A stretch of 38,248 nt of DNA from Clostridiales bacterium (GCA_004555655.1 SFHJ01000012.1:1-38248), one strand, 5' to 3'; positions 6,978 through 15,554 are shown, numbered from the stretch's first letter. The notes: generated by a model not told the origin, from the letters alone. Numbers and translations: made by a program.

Positions 6978-7853
6978 TTATTTGGGAAATACCGTGCGCA
7001 GCGCGCGGATATACGCAGGCGTCGTGCCGCAGCAGCCGCCCAAAATCGTTGCGCCCGCCTGATGCAGCTTTGCCATGTGCCGGGCAAATGCAGTCTCGTC
7101 CATGCTGTAGTGCGCCTCGCCCGTCTTGTCGTCGATGACCGGCAGGCCCGCGTTGGGCTTTGCCACAATGGGAAGAGCGCAGGCGCGGCGCATCATGGCA
7201 ACCACGCTCTCGAGCTGATCGGGCCCCGCCGAGCAGTTGACGCCCACGGCATCGGCGCCCAGCGCCTCGACCGCCGCGGCCGCCTCCTCGCCCGAGCCGT
7301 CAAAATACGCCTTTCCGTCGCTCTGCAGACTCAGCGTGCACAGAACCGGCAGGTCAGACACGCTGCGGATGGCCTCGACGGCGGCCATCGTCTCACTCAC
7401 GCCCATCATCGTTTCCACGGCGAACAGCTCCACGCCCACATCCGCCAGCGCGAGCGCCTGCTCGCGGTAAAGCGCGATACGCGCTTCATAGTCGGCCGGG
7501 TCGTCCGTGACGGGCTTTCCCGTCGTCGTGAGGTCGCCCGCAACCATCGCGCGGCCATTTGCCGCCTGCTTCGACAGCTCGACCAGCGTCCGGTTGAGCG
7601 CTGCCAGTTCGCCCTCCAGACCGAATCTCGCCAGCGAGTCGCGGTTGGCCCCGAACGTCGGCGCGTAGATGATCTGGCTGCCCGCCTCCACATACGCACG
7701 CTGCAGCTGCAGCAGCGGCTCAGGATGCTCCGCGATCCACGCCTCGGTACATACGCCCCGCGGCAATCCCACCTTCGCCATATTGGTGCCCGTCGCGCCG
7801 TCCAAAAGCCGCACGCCCGCGGCGCACCAGCCGGAAAATTCGTTTCGCGTCAT
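6978..7853 (-). CDS. Homocysteine S-methyltransferase family protein
   Basis: 291 residues, one (beta/alpha)8 barrel of the Pfam S-methyl_trans family. It begins with the LLDGATGTNM segment (residues 17-25). The zinc ligands are all present: Cys207 in GVNCSAGP and Cys274/Cys275 in GGCCGTTP. Such proteins transfer a methyl group from S-methylmethionine, a betaine or a corrinoid/folate partner to homocysteine, making methionine; at this size it is MmuM-like or a stand-alone MetH N-terminal module. The methyl donor cannot be told from sequence. It starts eight bases after the membrane E2-like gene, with GAGG overlapping that gene's end, so the two are co-transcribed and probably translationally coupled. 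Confidence 0.88.
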   Translation of the reverse strand: MTRNEFSGWCAAGVRLLDGATGTNMAKVGLPRGVCTEAWIAEHPEPLLQLQRAYVEAGSQIIYAPTFGANRDSLARFGLEGELAALNRTLVELSKQAANGRAMVAGDLTTTGKPVTDDPADYEARIALYREQALALADVGVELFAVETMMGVSETMAAVEAIRSVSDLPVLCTLSLQSDGKAYFDGSGEEAAAAVEALGADAVGVNCSAGPDQLESVVAMMRRACALPIVAKPNAGLPVIDDKTGEAHYSMDETAFARHMAKLHQAGATILGGCCGTTPAYIRALRTVFPK

Positions 7854-7861
7854 ATGCTGCC

Positions 7862-9283
7862 TCAGTCTACGTCGTGCACGACTTCCTCTGGCGGCGTATC
7901 GAGCTGCTCGGGGTGCTGCAGCAGGCGCTTCATGTACTTGAGCGCCGTGGCATAATAGAAGCCGTCGACGATGCGCTCGTCGGTGTTGACCGAGTAGTCG
8001 ATGTACTTGCGCTGCACCACAGTGCCGTCGGCCATCACCTCGTTGGCCCGGCGCTTGCAGCCGAACGAAACGAACACCGGCATATTGCCGAAGTTATACA
8101 GGTGGTGCACGATGGGCGGAATGCCCAGAGAACCCATCGAGGTAAAGAAGATGGAGGCATGGAACGGGCTGACCTCCAGCAAGAACTTCGGAATCAGGCC
8201 GAAATAGTCCATCACGCGCAGCAGCCACACGACAAACTTAAACACCACACCCGGGATGAGCGAGAGCGCCTTGGCCGTCTTGTCAAAGTCGCTGCTGCCG
8301 GTCTTCTGGCCCTGAATGCCTTCAAAGCCCGCTTTCAGCTTTTCATACACGTCGTAGCTGGTGTCGGTGGGCCTCAGGTGCAGCTTTGTGATGCTCTCGT
8401 TCGCGCTCGTCGACATCTCGGTCTTTACGACCATGCAGAACTGGATATCGTCGCCGCGCGAATAGACCTGCTGGCCGGAAAGGAAGCGGTTGAGGCCGGG
8501 ATACTTGGCCACCACGCGCACATACGCCGCCAGAAAGACGTGCGTTACGCCGAAGCTGGAAAGTCCCTCGCGCCGTTTTTCACGGATGTAGCGCTCCATG
8601 GCCGTGATCTCGACCGAGTCGTGGATATCGTTCGACGACTCACAGCGCGTTGGCATGATGTAGTTGGCCACGATCTGCATCGGGTCGAGCGAGCGAAGCT
8701 TGCGCCCATCGGAGCGGTCGCCCCAGGTGGGATGATACGCCCCGTCCAGATGCACCTGCATCGCCAGCACCGCACACAGTCCGCCGAGCAGGAACAGGAT
8801 GTCCGGCGCGACGGCATAGACGGCGGACCAGTCGCCCGCGCGCAGCTGGGTGCGGTGGACGTAGAGCAGCGAGGCCAGCGCGCCTGCCAGCAGCAGCACC
8901 AGCAGCCAGTTGTTGCGCATATGACCCGAGACCGTAACCATATAGCACGCGGCGATCGCCAAATACGCCACCCAGAACACGAACGTCAGCCCCAGCATGG
9001 CGCTGTACGGGATCAGAGAGACCTTGATGCCATAGTAAATTGCCAGCATAAACACCGGCACGGATGTGCGGTAGAACCGCTCCTGCCCGCCGAGGAGCAG
9101 GATGAACACATAGATCAGGCAGCCTGCCACCGGCAATACGATTTGCAGCCACACCGTCGTTGCATCTGCGCCTTTCCCGCAGAAATATGCGATGCGGACG
9201 ATTGCCGAAGCCACCAGAGCCAGCGCTGCCAGCCAGACAAGCACATTTTTGCGGCTGACATAGAATGAAACTCTCTTTTTCAT
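7862..9283 (-). CDS. Six-helix membrane protein with E2/CAT-like acyltransferase domain lacking the catalytic His
   Basis: 473 residues. Residues about 14-180 contain six hydrophobic helices. Residues about 200-455 resemble the trimeric catalytic domain of 2-oxo acid dehydrogenase E2/chloramphenicol acetyltransferase: IVANYIMP, ITAMERYIREKR, VTHVFLAAYVRVVAKYPGLN, FFTSMGSLGIPPIVHH, and a C-terminal NTDERIVDGFYYATALKYMK. The last is the E2 DHRxxDG motif with Glu436 in place of the catalytic His, so ordinary CoA acyl transfer is doubtful. There is no lipoyl or peripheral-subunit-binding domain, so it is not a normal E2. First gene of an operon with the homocysteine methyltransferase. The promoter lies so close to the ATG that the message may be leaderless. 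Confidence 0.75.
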   Translation of the reverse strand: MKKRVSFYVSRKNVLVWLAALALVASAIVRIAYFCGKGADATTVWLQIVLPVAGCLIYVFILLLGGQERFYRTSVPVFMLAIYYGIKVSLIPYSAMLGLTFVFWVAYLAIAACYMVTVSGHMRNNWLLVLLLAGALASLLYVHRTQLRAGDWSAVYAVAPDILFLLGGLCAVLAMQVHLDGAYHPTWGDRSDGRKLRSLDPMQIVANYIMPTRCESSNDIHDSVEITAMERYIREKRREGLSSFGVTHVFLAAYVRVVAKYPGLNRFLSGQQVYSRGDDIQFCMVVKTEMSTSANESITKLHLRPTDTSYDVYEKLKAGFEGIQGQKTGSSDFDKTAKALSLIPGVVFKFVVWLLRVMDYFGLIPKFLLEVSPFHASIFFTSMGSLGIPPIVHHLYNFGNMPVFVSFGCKRRANEVMADGTVVQRKYIDYSVNTDERIVDGFYYATALKYMKRLLQHPEQLDTPPEEVVHDVD

Positions 9284-9289
9284 ATGCCC

Positions 9290-9318
9290 ATCATACCAAT
9301 ATGTTTTTCGAATTGCAA
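9290..9318 (-). promoter_or_regulatory. Predicted promoter of the membrane E2-like operon
   Basis: Minus strand TTGCAA (9318-9313), 17-base spacer, TATGAT (9295-9290) with an extended TG. The expected transcription start is at about 9283-9284, the first base of the ATG. Confidence 0.65.
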
Positions 9319-9328
9319 CGAAAAATTT

Positions 9329-9358
9329 TATCCCGGGCGGTTAGTCCCGCCCGGGATA
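9329..9358 (-). terminator. Terminator downstream of the thrC unit
   Basis: Perfect 12-bp GC-rich stem 9329-9340/9347-9358; on the minus strand it is followed by AAATTTTT. It ends minus-strand transcripts just before the next minus-strand promoter. Confidence 0.6.
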
Positions 9359-9371
9359 GCATTCGTTCGTC

Positions 9372-9463
9372 CACATCAAGTGCTTCCTTGCATAAAAGGA
9401 AGTTTAAACAAAATGTGCCGGTCATACGGAGGACTTTCGTATGATGCACTGGCGCGGCAGCGC
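9372..9463. other. Gene-free region with small hairpins
   Basis: No credible gene lies in 9284-9716. This part has a small hairpin CTTCCTT/AAGGAAG (9383-9389/9396-9402) and another with arms CATACG/CGTATG near 9424-9444, in front of the large repeat element at 9464. They look like decayed relatives of the CTCCCTT/AAGGGAG repeat arms. Confidence 0.4.
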
Positions 9464-9624
9464 CCAAGGCTCCCTTGTGTAAAGGGAGCTGGCAGCGAAG
9501 CTGACTGAGGGATTGCGTTACGGATATGCCGAAATATCCATCTGCGGTGTGGGCTTGCGAGGGTTGTCAATCCCTCCGTCTCGCCTTCGGCAATCCACCT
9601 CTCTTTACACAAGGGAGGCGTTGG
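9464..9624. repeat. 161-bp MITE-like palindromic repeat element
   Basis: Two related half-units in opposite orientation. The left half (9464-9515) has CTCCCTTGTGTAAAGGGAG then GCTGACTGAGGGATTG; the right half (9568-9624, inverted) repeats CAATCCCTCCG and then TTTACACAAGGGAGG. The outer 20 or so bases are near-perfect terminal inverted repeats beginning CCAA. A third copy of the left half is at 11509-11556. No open frame fits the element. It is a non-coding, probably once-mobile repeat; the mobilising transposase is unknown. A further CCTC/GGAGG hairpin follows at about 9661-9685. Confidence 0.7.
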
Positions 9625-9716
9625 TGCAGCACCCCTCCGGACCAGTGTGCACACCGGGCACCTCCCCTTTCTTTGAAAGAGGAGGCTTTGGTTTTTTCCC
9701 TTTCAGCGTCACAAGC

Positions 9717-10958
9717 TTATTCTACTGTAACGCCGCGCTTGGCGAATTCCGACACCATGAGATCAAGGTCTGGCTCAATGTGGATCGGTTCGCCGGCGGA
9801 TTTGATGGCGTTGGCCACGTCCTTGAGGCCGTTGCCCGTCACAACGGACACGACCGTGTCGTCCGGGCCGAGCAGGCCCAGCTCGCACGCTTTTTTGACG
9901 GCCGCCGTGCCCGTCACGCCGGCGGGCTCGCCGAATACGCCGCAGGTCCTGCCGAGCAGGCGCTGCGCGGCGAGGATTTCCTCGTCCGTCACGTTGATGG
10001 CAAGGCCGTTCGACTCGCGGATCGCCATGAGCGCCTTATCGGCATTGCGCGGCACGCCGACGGAAATCGAGTCTGCGATGGTGTTCTCCTCCATGGGCTG
10101 CCACGGCGCGTTCTCCTGGATGGCGCGGTTTAAGGGATAGCAGCCCGTCGACTGCGCGGAAATGAGTCTCGGCAGCTTGTCGATAAAGCCGATGGCGTAC
10201 AGATCCTTTAATCCCTTCCACACGCCCGCGATGGTGCATCCGTCGCCGACGGAGATCGCCAGATAGTCCGGCATCTGCCAGTCGAGCTGCTCGGCAATCT
10301 CCAGCGCAACGGTCTTCTTGCCCTCGGACAGGTACGGGTTGATGGCTGCGTTGCGGTTGTACCAGCCATACTTGTCGATGGCCTCGGCCGAGAGCTTGAA
10401 CGTCTCTTCGTAGTTGCCCTTGACGGAAATGACGTTCGCGCCGAAGATCATCAGCTGCGCAACCTTTCCCTTGGGCGCGCGCTCGGGCACGAAAATGTAG
10501 GTTTTGAGCCCCGCTGCGGCGGCGTTGCCCGCCAGAGATGACGCGGCGTTGCCGGTGGACGAGCACGCGATGATCGAAGCGCCCGCTTCTTTCGCCTTGG
10601 CAACCGCCATAGCGGACGCGCGGTCTTTAAGCGACGCGGTCGGGTTCTGCCCGTCGTCTTTCACCCACAGCTTTTTGATGCCAAGCTGCTTAGCGAGGCC
10701 CGGCTCTTCGTACAGCGGCGACCAGCCCACGCGAAGCGGCGTGTCGGGCGTAGTCTCCTCCACCGGCAGCAGCTCGCGATAGCGCCACATCGAGCGGTTG
10801 CCGCGCGCTTTCAGCCCTTCCTTTGTGAGCTTTGTTTTGATGTAGTCGTAGTCATAGACAATATCCAGAATGCCGCCGCACGCGCAGTTCGTGAGGTCGG
10901 GCACGGCCTCGTACGTTTTGCCGCAGCGGACACACCTGGCGTATTTGACATTTTTCAT
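9717..10958 (-). CDS. thrC: Threonine synthase
   Basis: 413 residues. PLP fold-type II enzyme converting O-phosphohomoserine to threonine. An N-terminal zinc-ribbon-like segment has Cys9, Cys12, Cys25 and Cys27, seen in one ThrC class. The PLP lysine is Lys111 in PTASLKDRAS; STGNAASSLAGNAAAAG binds the phosphate/substrate; SVGDGCTIAGVWKG is the glycine-rich PLP phosphate loop. The ATG at 10958 with AAAGGGAG seven bases upstream is used, not the in-frame TTG at 10976, which overlaps the preceding gene. It follows the small RHH gene by four bases in one operon. Close relatives such as cysteate synthase share the fold, so the substrate is likely but not certain. Confidence 0.88.
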   Translation of the reverse strand: MKNVKYARCVRCGKTYEAVPDLTNCACGGILDIVYDYDYIKTKLTKEGLKARGNRSMWRYRELLPVEETTPDTPLRVGWSPLYEEPGLAKQLGIKKLWVKDDGQNPTASLKDRASAMAVAKAKEAGASIIACSSTGNAASSLAGNAAAAGLKTYIFVPERAPKGKVAQLMIFGANVISVKGNYEETFKLSAEAIDKYGWYNRNAAINPYLSEGKKTVALEIAEQLDWQMPDYLAISVGDGCTIAGVWKGLKDLYAIGFIDKLPRLISAQSTGCYPLNRAIQENAPWQPMEENTIADSISVGVPRNADKALMAIRESNGLAINVTDEEILAAQRLLGRTCGVFGEPAGVTGTAAVKKACELGLLGPDDTVVSVVTGNGLKDVANAIKSAGEPIHIEPDLDLMVSEFAKRGVTVE

Positions 10959-10962
10959 GACG

Positions 10963-11148
10963 TTACTCCCTTTCAAGTTCTTCCTCTGCTAGACTTTCGA
11001 GCGCCACGCGGGTCGCTTCAATCACAAACGCAGAGAAGGTACACTCCGTTCCCCGAATCGCCTCTTCCACAGCGTCAATAACGTCATTCGGAAAACGGAT
11101 TGTCTTATTTGTTGATGACACGGGTTTCGGAATTCTGAACTTGCTCAT
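10963..11148 (-). CDS. Small ribbon-helix-helix (YlcI/YnfO-like) DNA-binding protein
   Basis: 61 residues. A beta strand NKTIRFP (14-20) followed by two helices (DVIDAVEEAIRG and TFSAFVIEATRVALESL) fits a ribbon-helix-helix fold, similar to the YlcI/YnfO type. These bind DNA as dimers at short repeated sites. The ATG at 11148 has GAGGTG just upstream; longer in-frame starts lack one. It directly precedes thrC and is divergent from the 51-residue gene. Three CATTGC iterons lie in the shared promoter gap, so autoregulation is likely. Confidence 0.75.
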   Translation of the reverse strand: MSKFRIPKPVSSTNKTIRFPNDVIDAVEEAIRGTECTFSAFVIEATRVALESLAEEELERE

Positions 11149-11209
11149 AATGCACCTCGCCATACGTTTCATATGACTCATGGTATTGCATTATGCGCTC
11201 CTATTTATA

Positions 11210-11239
11210 CATTGCTTTTTGCATTGCATTCTGCATTGC
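11210..11239. promoter_or_regulatory. Three 12-bp iterons, candidate RHH operator
   Basis: CATTGC at 11210-11215, 11222-11227 and 11234-11239, exactly 12 bp apart; a related TATTGC is at 11184. They cover the -35 of a candidate plus-strand promoter (TTGCAT 11224-11229, 17 bases, TAAACT 11247-11252) and a TATAAA -10-like box for the minus strand (11209-11204). Confidence 0.5.
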
Positions 11240-11271
11240 AGAATGGTAAACTGTTTTCGGGAGGTGAAAAA

Positions 11272-11427
11272 ATGGAAGAACTGCCGCACTATTACACCGT
11301 TCTGTTTCAGGCCGTCGAGCAGGCGATCGATGCGCTGGACGAGAAAAACTACGGCCTGGCGAAGCAGCTGCTCATCCACGGCCAGCAGGACGCGGAAGAG
11401 GCGTTTCTTGCAGCAGAGGAATCGTGA
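11272..11427 (+). CDS. Small acidic helical protein, unknown function
   Basis: 51 residues. It has an excellent GGGAGGTG site at 11259-11266 and ends in an acidic alanine/glutamate tail. The composition predicts two amphipathic helices (about 6-24 and 26-47), a helical hairpin. No signal or membrane segment. I recall similar short proteins in related gut Firmicutes but cannot assign a function. It stands alone, divergent from the RHH gene, and may be its regulatory target. Confidence 0.7.
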   Translation: MEELPHYYTVLFQAVEQAIDALDEKNYGLAKQLLIHGQQDAEEAFLAAEES

Positions 11428-11508
11428 AAAGGCGGGGCTGCGCCCCGCCTGTTCGCTTGTCTCCGGCTCCGCGCCGGTCATGATAGGATATCATTGCGCT
11501 GCGCGGCA

Positions 11509-11556
11509 CAATCCCCCAGTCAGCTTTGCTGACAGCTTCCTTTGCACAAGGCAGCC
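11509..11556 (-). repeat. Third copy of the MITE half-unit
   Basis: The 48 bases on the minus strand match 9468-9515 at 42 of 48 positions, with no gaps. This shows a dispersed family rather than a chance palindrome. Confidence 0.75.
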
Positions 11557-11597
11557 TGCGTGCTGCCACGCACTTCCGTCCCGCGCCCCGGGGGTTT

Positions 11598-11721
11598 CCA
11601 AAGCGGGGTCCGCAGACCCCCTTTGGCCGTTAGGAAAGGGATTCCAAAGGGAAAACCCATTCGGAAGGGTTTTCCCTTTGGCGGCTTTCTTTCCCCGCTT
11701 TCTTTGTCCGAACAAAGAAAG
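11598..11721. repeat. Cluster of three strong inverted repeats
   Basis: CCAAAG-x-GGGGTC/GACCCC-x-TTTGG at 11598-11626; perfect 15-bp stem 11644-11658/11667-11681 with an eight-base loop; perfect 10-bp stem 11698-11707/11712-11721. The first two share the CCAAAG/CTTTGG ends, as if from one repeat family. They may also terminate the PLP-enzyme transcript. Confidence 0.65.
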
Positions 11722-11767
11722 TGGGCCTGCGGAGCAAAAGAATGTATTTCCGCCGGCGGCCGCGCGA

Positions 11768-13249
<1,482 letters not shown>

Positions 13250-13250
13250 G

Positions 13251-13901
13251 TTAATCTCCTCCTGTTTTGCTGCTGTCTAAATAAGAATAGAGCGTATACT
13301 TGGATATGCCGAAATGTTTTGCGATTTTGTCGCCGGACTTCGTAATCATCAGAGCACCTGAGTTGCTCAGATAGCGGATGGCCCTGGCTTTGTCGTCCTT
13401 GTTCATCAGCGCCACGGGCTTTCCGATCAGCTCGTCGGCCTGCCGGATGAGATCTTCGAGCAGGTCGGCCACGTTCAGCGTGATGCGCTCGGGCTCTCTG
13501 CGCTGGTCCTGCTGCGGGCAGATGAACTCGCCCAGCGAGCTCTGCACGAGCTGCATGAGGGAGATATCAAAGTTGATGCCGAGAATGGCGCAGATCTTGC
13601 CTGCATCGTCACGGATGTAGACGGAGGTGGATTTCAGAATCTTCCCGTCGGGCGTGCGCGTGAGATAACCGATTTCGTCAGCCGCGTCGTCATGCCCGCT
13701 GCCGAGCTGCTCAAGCACCACATGTGACGGCCCGTCGCCGACCTTGCGCCCGCTCACATGGCCGTTTTCAATCGCCACGATCGAGGAATACGCGCTCTTG
13801 TCTGAGATCTCGTGGATGACGACCTCGCAGTTTTTTCCGAACTGTCCGGCGATCGCCTTCGCGATCTGCTTGAGATTGTCCATTTCCTTCTGACTGAGCA
13901 T
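13251..13901 (-). CDS. YheO/DauR-type PAS-HTH transcriptional regulator
   Basis: 216 residues. Residues about 8-120 match the YheO-like PAS domain (NCEVVIHEISDKSAYSSIVAIENGHVSGRKVG; later KSTSVYIRDDAGKICAILGINFD). The C-terminal 60 residues form a YheO-type helix-turn-helix (KDDKARAIRYLSNSGALMITKSGDKIAKHFGISKYTLYSYL). DauR, of this family, represses D-arginine use in Pseudomonas, so amino-acid sensing is a reasonable guess. GGAGGTG precedes the ATG. Its stop lies one base before the PLP-enzyme ATG. It is divergent from ygeY and probably controls both arms. Confidence 0.88.
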   Translation of the reverse strand: MLSQKEMDNLKQIAKAIAGQFGKNCEVVIHEISDKSAYSSIVAIENGHVSGRKVGDGPSHVVLEQLGSGHDDAADEIGYLTRTPDGKILKSTSVYIRDDAGKICAILGINFDISLMQLVQSSLGEFICPQQDQRREPERITLNVADLLEDLIRQADELIGKPVALMNKDDKARAIRYLSNSGALMITKSGDKIAKHFGISKYTLYSYLDSSKTGGD

Positions 13902-13946
13902 ATAACACCTCCATCTTCCACCCGAATTGTAAGTCTTTGCATATTC

Positions 13947-13974
13947 ATCATATCACAGTTTTAAGAGAAATCAA
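13947..13974 (-). promoter_or_regulatory. Predicted promoter of the regulator/PLP-enzyme operon
   Basis: Minus strand TTGATT (13974-13969), 16-base spacer, TATGAT (13952-13947) with an extended TG. Confidence 0.6.
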
Positions 13975-14014
13975 TGCCTTTTCAGAAAAAAATTTAGGTT
14001 CTCAAAAATTTTGT

Positions 14015-14042
14015 TTGACATCCTTTGGCATTGTGGTATGAT
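14015..14042 (+). promoter_or_regulatory. Predicted promoter of ygeY-ygeW
   Basis: TTGACA (14015-14020), 16-base spacer, TATGAT (14037-14042) with TG one base before the -10: a strong promoter. It mirrors the 16-base-spacer extended -10 promoter of the opposite operon. Confidence 0.7.
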
Positions 14043-14053
14043 GGATACAGAAA

Positions 14054-14099
14054 GGCCTGCCGAACGCAGGCCGCCGGGAAAACACAAAAATATTTTTTT
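14054..14099 (+). promoter_or_regulatory. Leader hairpin of ygeY-ygeW
   Basis: The leader begins with a 7-bp hairpin (14054-14060/14066-14072, loop CGAAC), followed by A-rich sequence and a seven-T run (about 14092-14098) before the GGGAGG site. The T run is too far from the stem for a normal terminator. It could be an RNA control element; I do not recognise a riboswitch class. Confidence 0.3.
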
Positions 14100-14118
14100 G
14101 CTGGGAGGCTGTCGGTTT

Positions 14119-15516
14119 ATGAACTACGAAGCAATCAAAAAGGCCGCGGAGGGCTACAAGTCCGACATGGCAAAATTCCTGCGTGATATGATCGCCATTC
14201 CGTCCGAATCCTGTGAAGAAGAACGTGTCGTCAAGCGCATTGCGGCTGAGCTGGAAAAGCTGGGCTATGACAAGGTTGAGATCGACAAGCTCGGCAACGT
14301 CATCGGCTGGATGGGCACGGGCGATAAGATCATCGCCATTGACTCGCACATCGACACCGTCGGCATCGGCAACCGCGACAACTGGACGCACGACCCCTAC
14401 GAGGGCTACGAGACGGACGAGATCATCTACGGCCGCGGCGGCTCCGATCAGGAGGGCGGCATGGCTTCGGCTGCCTACGGCGCAAAGATCATGAAGGATC
14501 TCGGCCTCATCCCCGATGGCTATAAGATCATGGTCGTCGGTTCCGTGCAGGAGGAGGACTGCGACGGTATGTGCTGGCAGTCCATCGTCAACGAGTATTT
14601 CAACGGCCCCGAGGACGCGCGCAGCAAGATCGAGTTCGTCATCTCCACCGAACCGACCGACGGCGGCATCTACCGCGGCCACCGCGGCAGAATGGAGATC
14701 CGCGTCGACGTGCACGGCGTGTCCTGCCACGGCTCGGCGCCCGAGCGCGGCGACAACGCCATCCACAAGATGGCCGAGATCATCGAGAACGTCCGCGATC
14801 TCAACGAGAACCCGGCCGACGATACGGTCGAGATCAAGGGCCTTGTCAAGATGCTCGATCCCAAATACAATCCCGAGCACTATGAGGACGCGCGCTTCCT
14901 CGGCCGCGGCACCTGCACCACCAGCCAGATCTTCTATACCTCTCCGTCGCGCTGCGCGGTGGCGGACTCCTGCGCCATCTCCATCGACCGCCGCATGACC
15001 GCCGGCGAGACCTACCAGTCGTGCCTGAAGGAAATCGAAGACCTGCCCGCCTGCAAAAAGTACGCCAAGGACGTCAAGGTATCCATGTATATGTATGACC
15101 GCCCGGCGTGGACGGGCCACGTCTACGAGACCGAGTGCTTCTTCCCCACCTGGATCAACAAGGAATCCGCGCCGCATGTGCAGGCGCTCATCGACGCGCA
15201 CCACGCACTCTTCGGCGATACCCGCCTGTATGCCGACGACACCGCGAAAGCCAAACGCGAAGGCCGTCCGCTGACCGACAAGTGGACGTTCTCCACCAAC
15301 GGCGTATCCATTCAGGGCCGCTACGGCATCCCGTGCGTGGGCTTCGGTCCCGGCGCCGAGTCGCAGGCGCACGCACCCAACGAGATCACCTGGAAGCAGG
15401 ACCTTGTGACCTGCGCCGCGCTCTATGCCGCCGTTCCCATGCTCTATAAGCCCGAGAACAAAGACGGCTCGGCCACTTCGTTCCGTCAGGAACTGACCGG
15501 CAACGACATCCGTTAA
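14119..15516 (+). CDS. ygeY: YgeY family M20 hydrolase (selenium/purine-linked)
   Basis: 465 residues. M20 di-zinc amidohydrolase: His77 and Asp79 in DSHIDTVG, bridging Asp110 in GRGGSDQEGG, Glu145/Glu146 in VQEEDCDG, and His418 in SQAHAPNE. The HGVSCHGSAPERGDNA stretch at 199-214 is the M20 dimerisation domain. The closest family I recognise is YgeY (TIGR03526), usually found with ygeW and ygeX in selenium-dependent hydroxylase and purine-degradation clusters. It probably hydrolyses an amide or acyl bond of a small amino-acid derivative. The ATG at 14119 follows GGGAGG at 14103-14108; the upstream in-frame extension runs through the promoter. First gene of a two-gene operon. Confidence 0.88.
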   Translation: MNYEAIKKAAEGYKSDMAKFLRDMIAIPSESCEEERVVKRIAAELEKLGYDKVEIDKLGNVIGWMGTGDKIIAIDSHIDTVGIGNRDNWTHDPYEGYETDEIIYGRGGSDQEGGMASAAYGAKIMKDLGLIPDGYKIMVVGSVQEEDCDGMCWQSIVNEYFNGPEDARSKIEFVISTEPTDGGIYRGHRGRMEIRVDVHGVSCHGSAPERGDNAIHKMAEIIENVRDLNENPADDTVEIKGLVKMLDPKYNPEHYEDARFLGRGTCTTSQIFYTSPSRCAVADSCAISIDRRMTAGETYQSCLKEIEDLPACKKYAKDVKVSMYMYDRPAWTGHVYETECFFPTWINKESAPHVQALIDAHHALFGDTRLYADDTAKAKREGRPLTDKWTFSTNGVSIQGRYGIPCVGFGPGAESQAHAPNEITWKQDLVTCAALYAAVPMLYKPENKDGSATSFRQELTGNDIR

Positions 15517-15554
15517 TCAACTCCATTTTGAAACTAGATAAGGAGAAATCAGAA

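Larger units (their letters stand above)
11428..11767. other. Palindrome-rich intergenic region, no gene
   Basis: 340 bases without a convincing gene, between the 51-residue gene and the PLP-enzyme gene. It contains one repeat unit (11509-11556) and three strong hairpins (11598-11626, 11644-11681, 11698-11721). Short frames here merely translate the repeats. Confidence 0.6.

Noticed and set aside
9284..9508. Small plus-strand frame in the thrC/E2-like gap
   Set aside because: It has no ribosome site, starts inside the opposite promoter and translates the terminator and repeat arms.
10959..10976. TTG at 10976 as thrC start
   Set aside because: It overlaps the RHH stop region and contains the Shine-Dalgarno of the ATG at 10958.
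14002..15372. 456-codon minus-strand frame antisense to ygeY
   Set aside because: ygeY has all M20 motifs and proper signals; the mirror frame has none.
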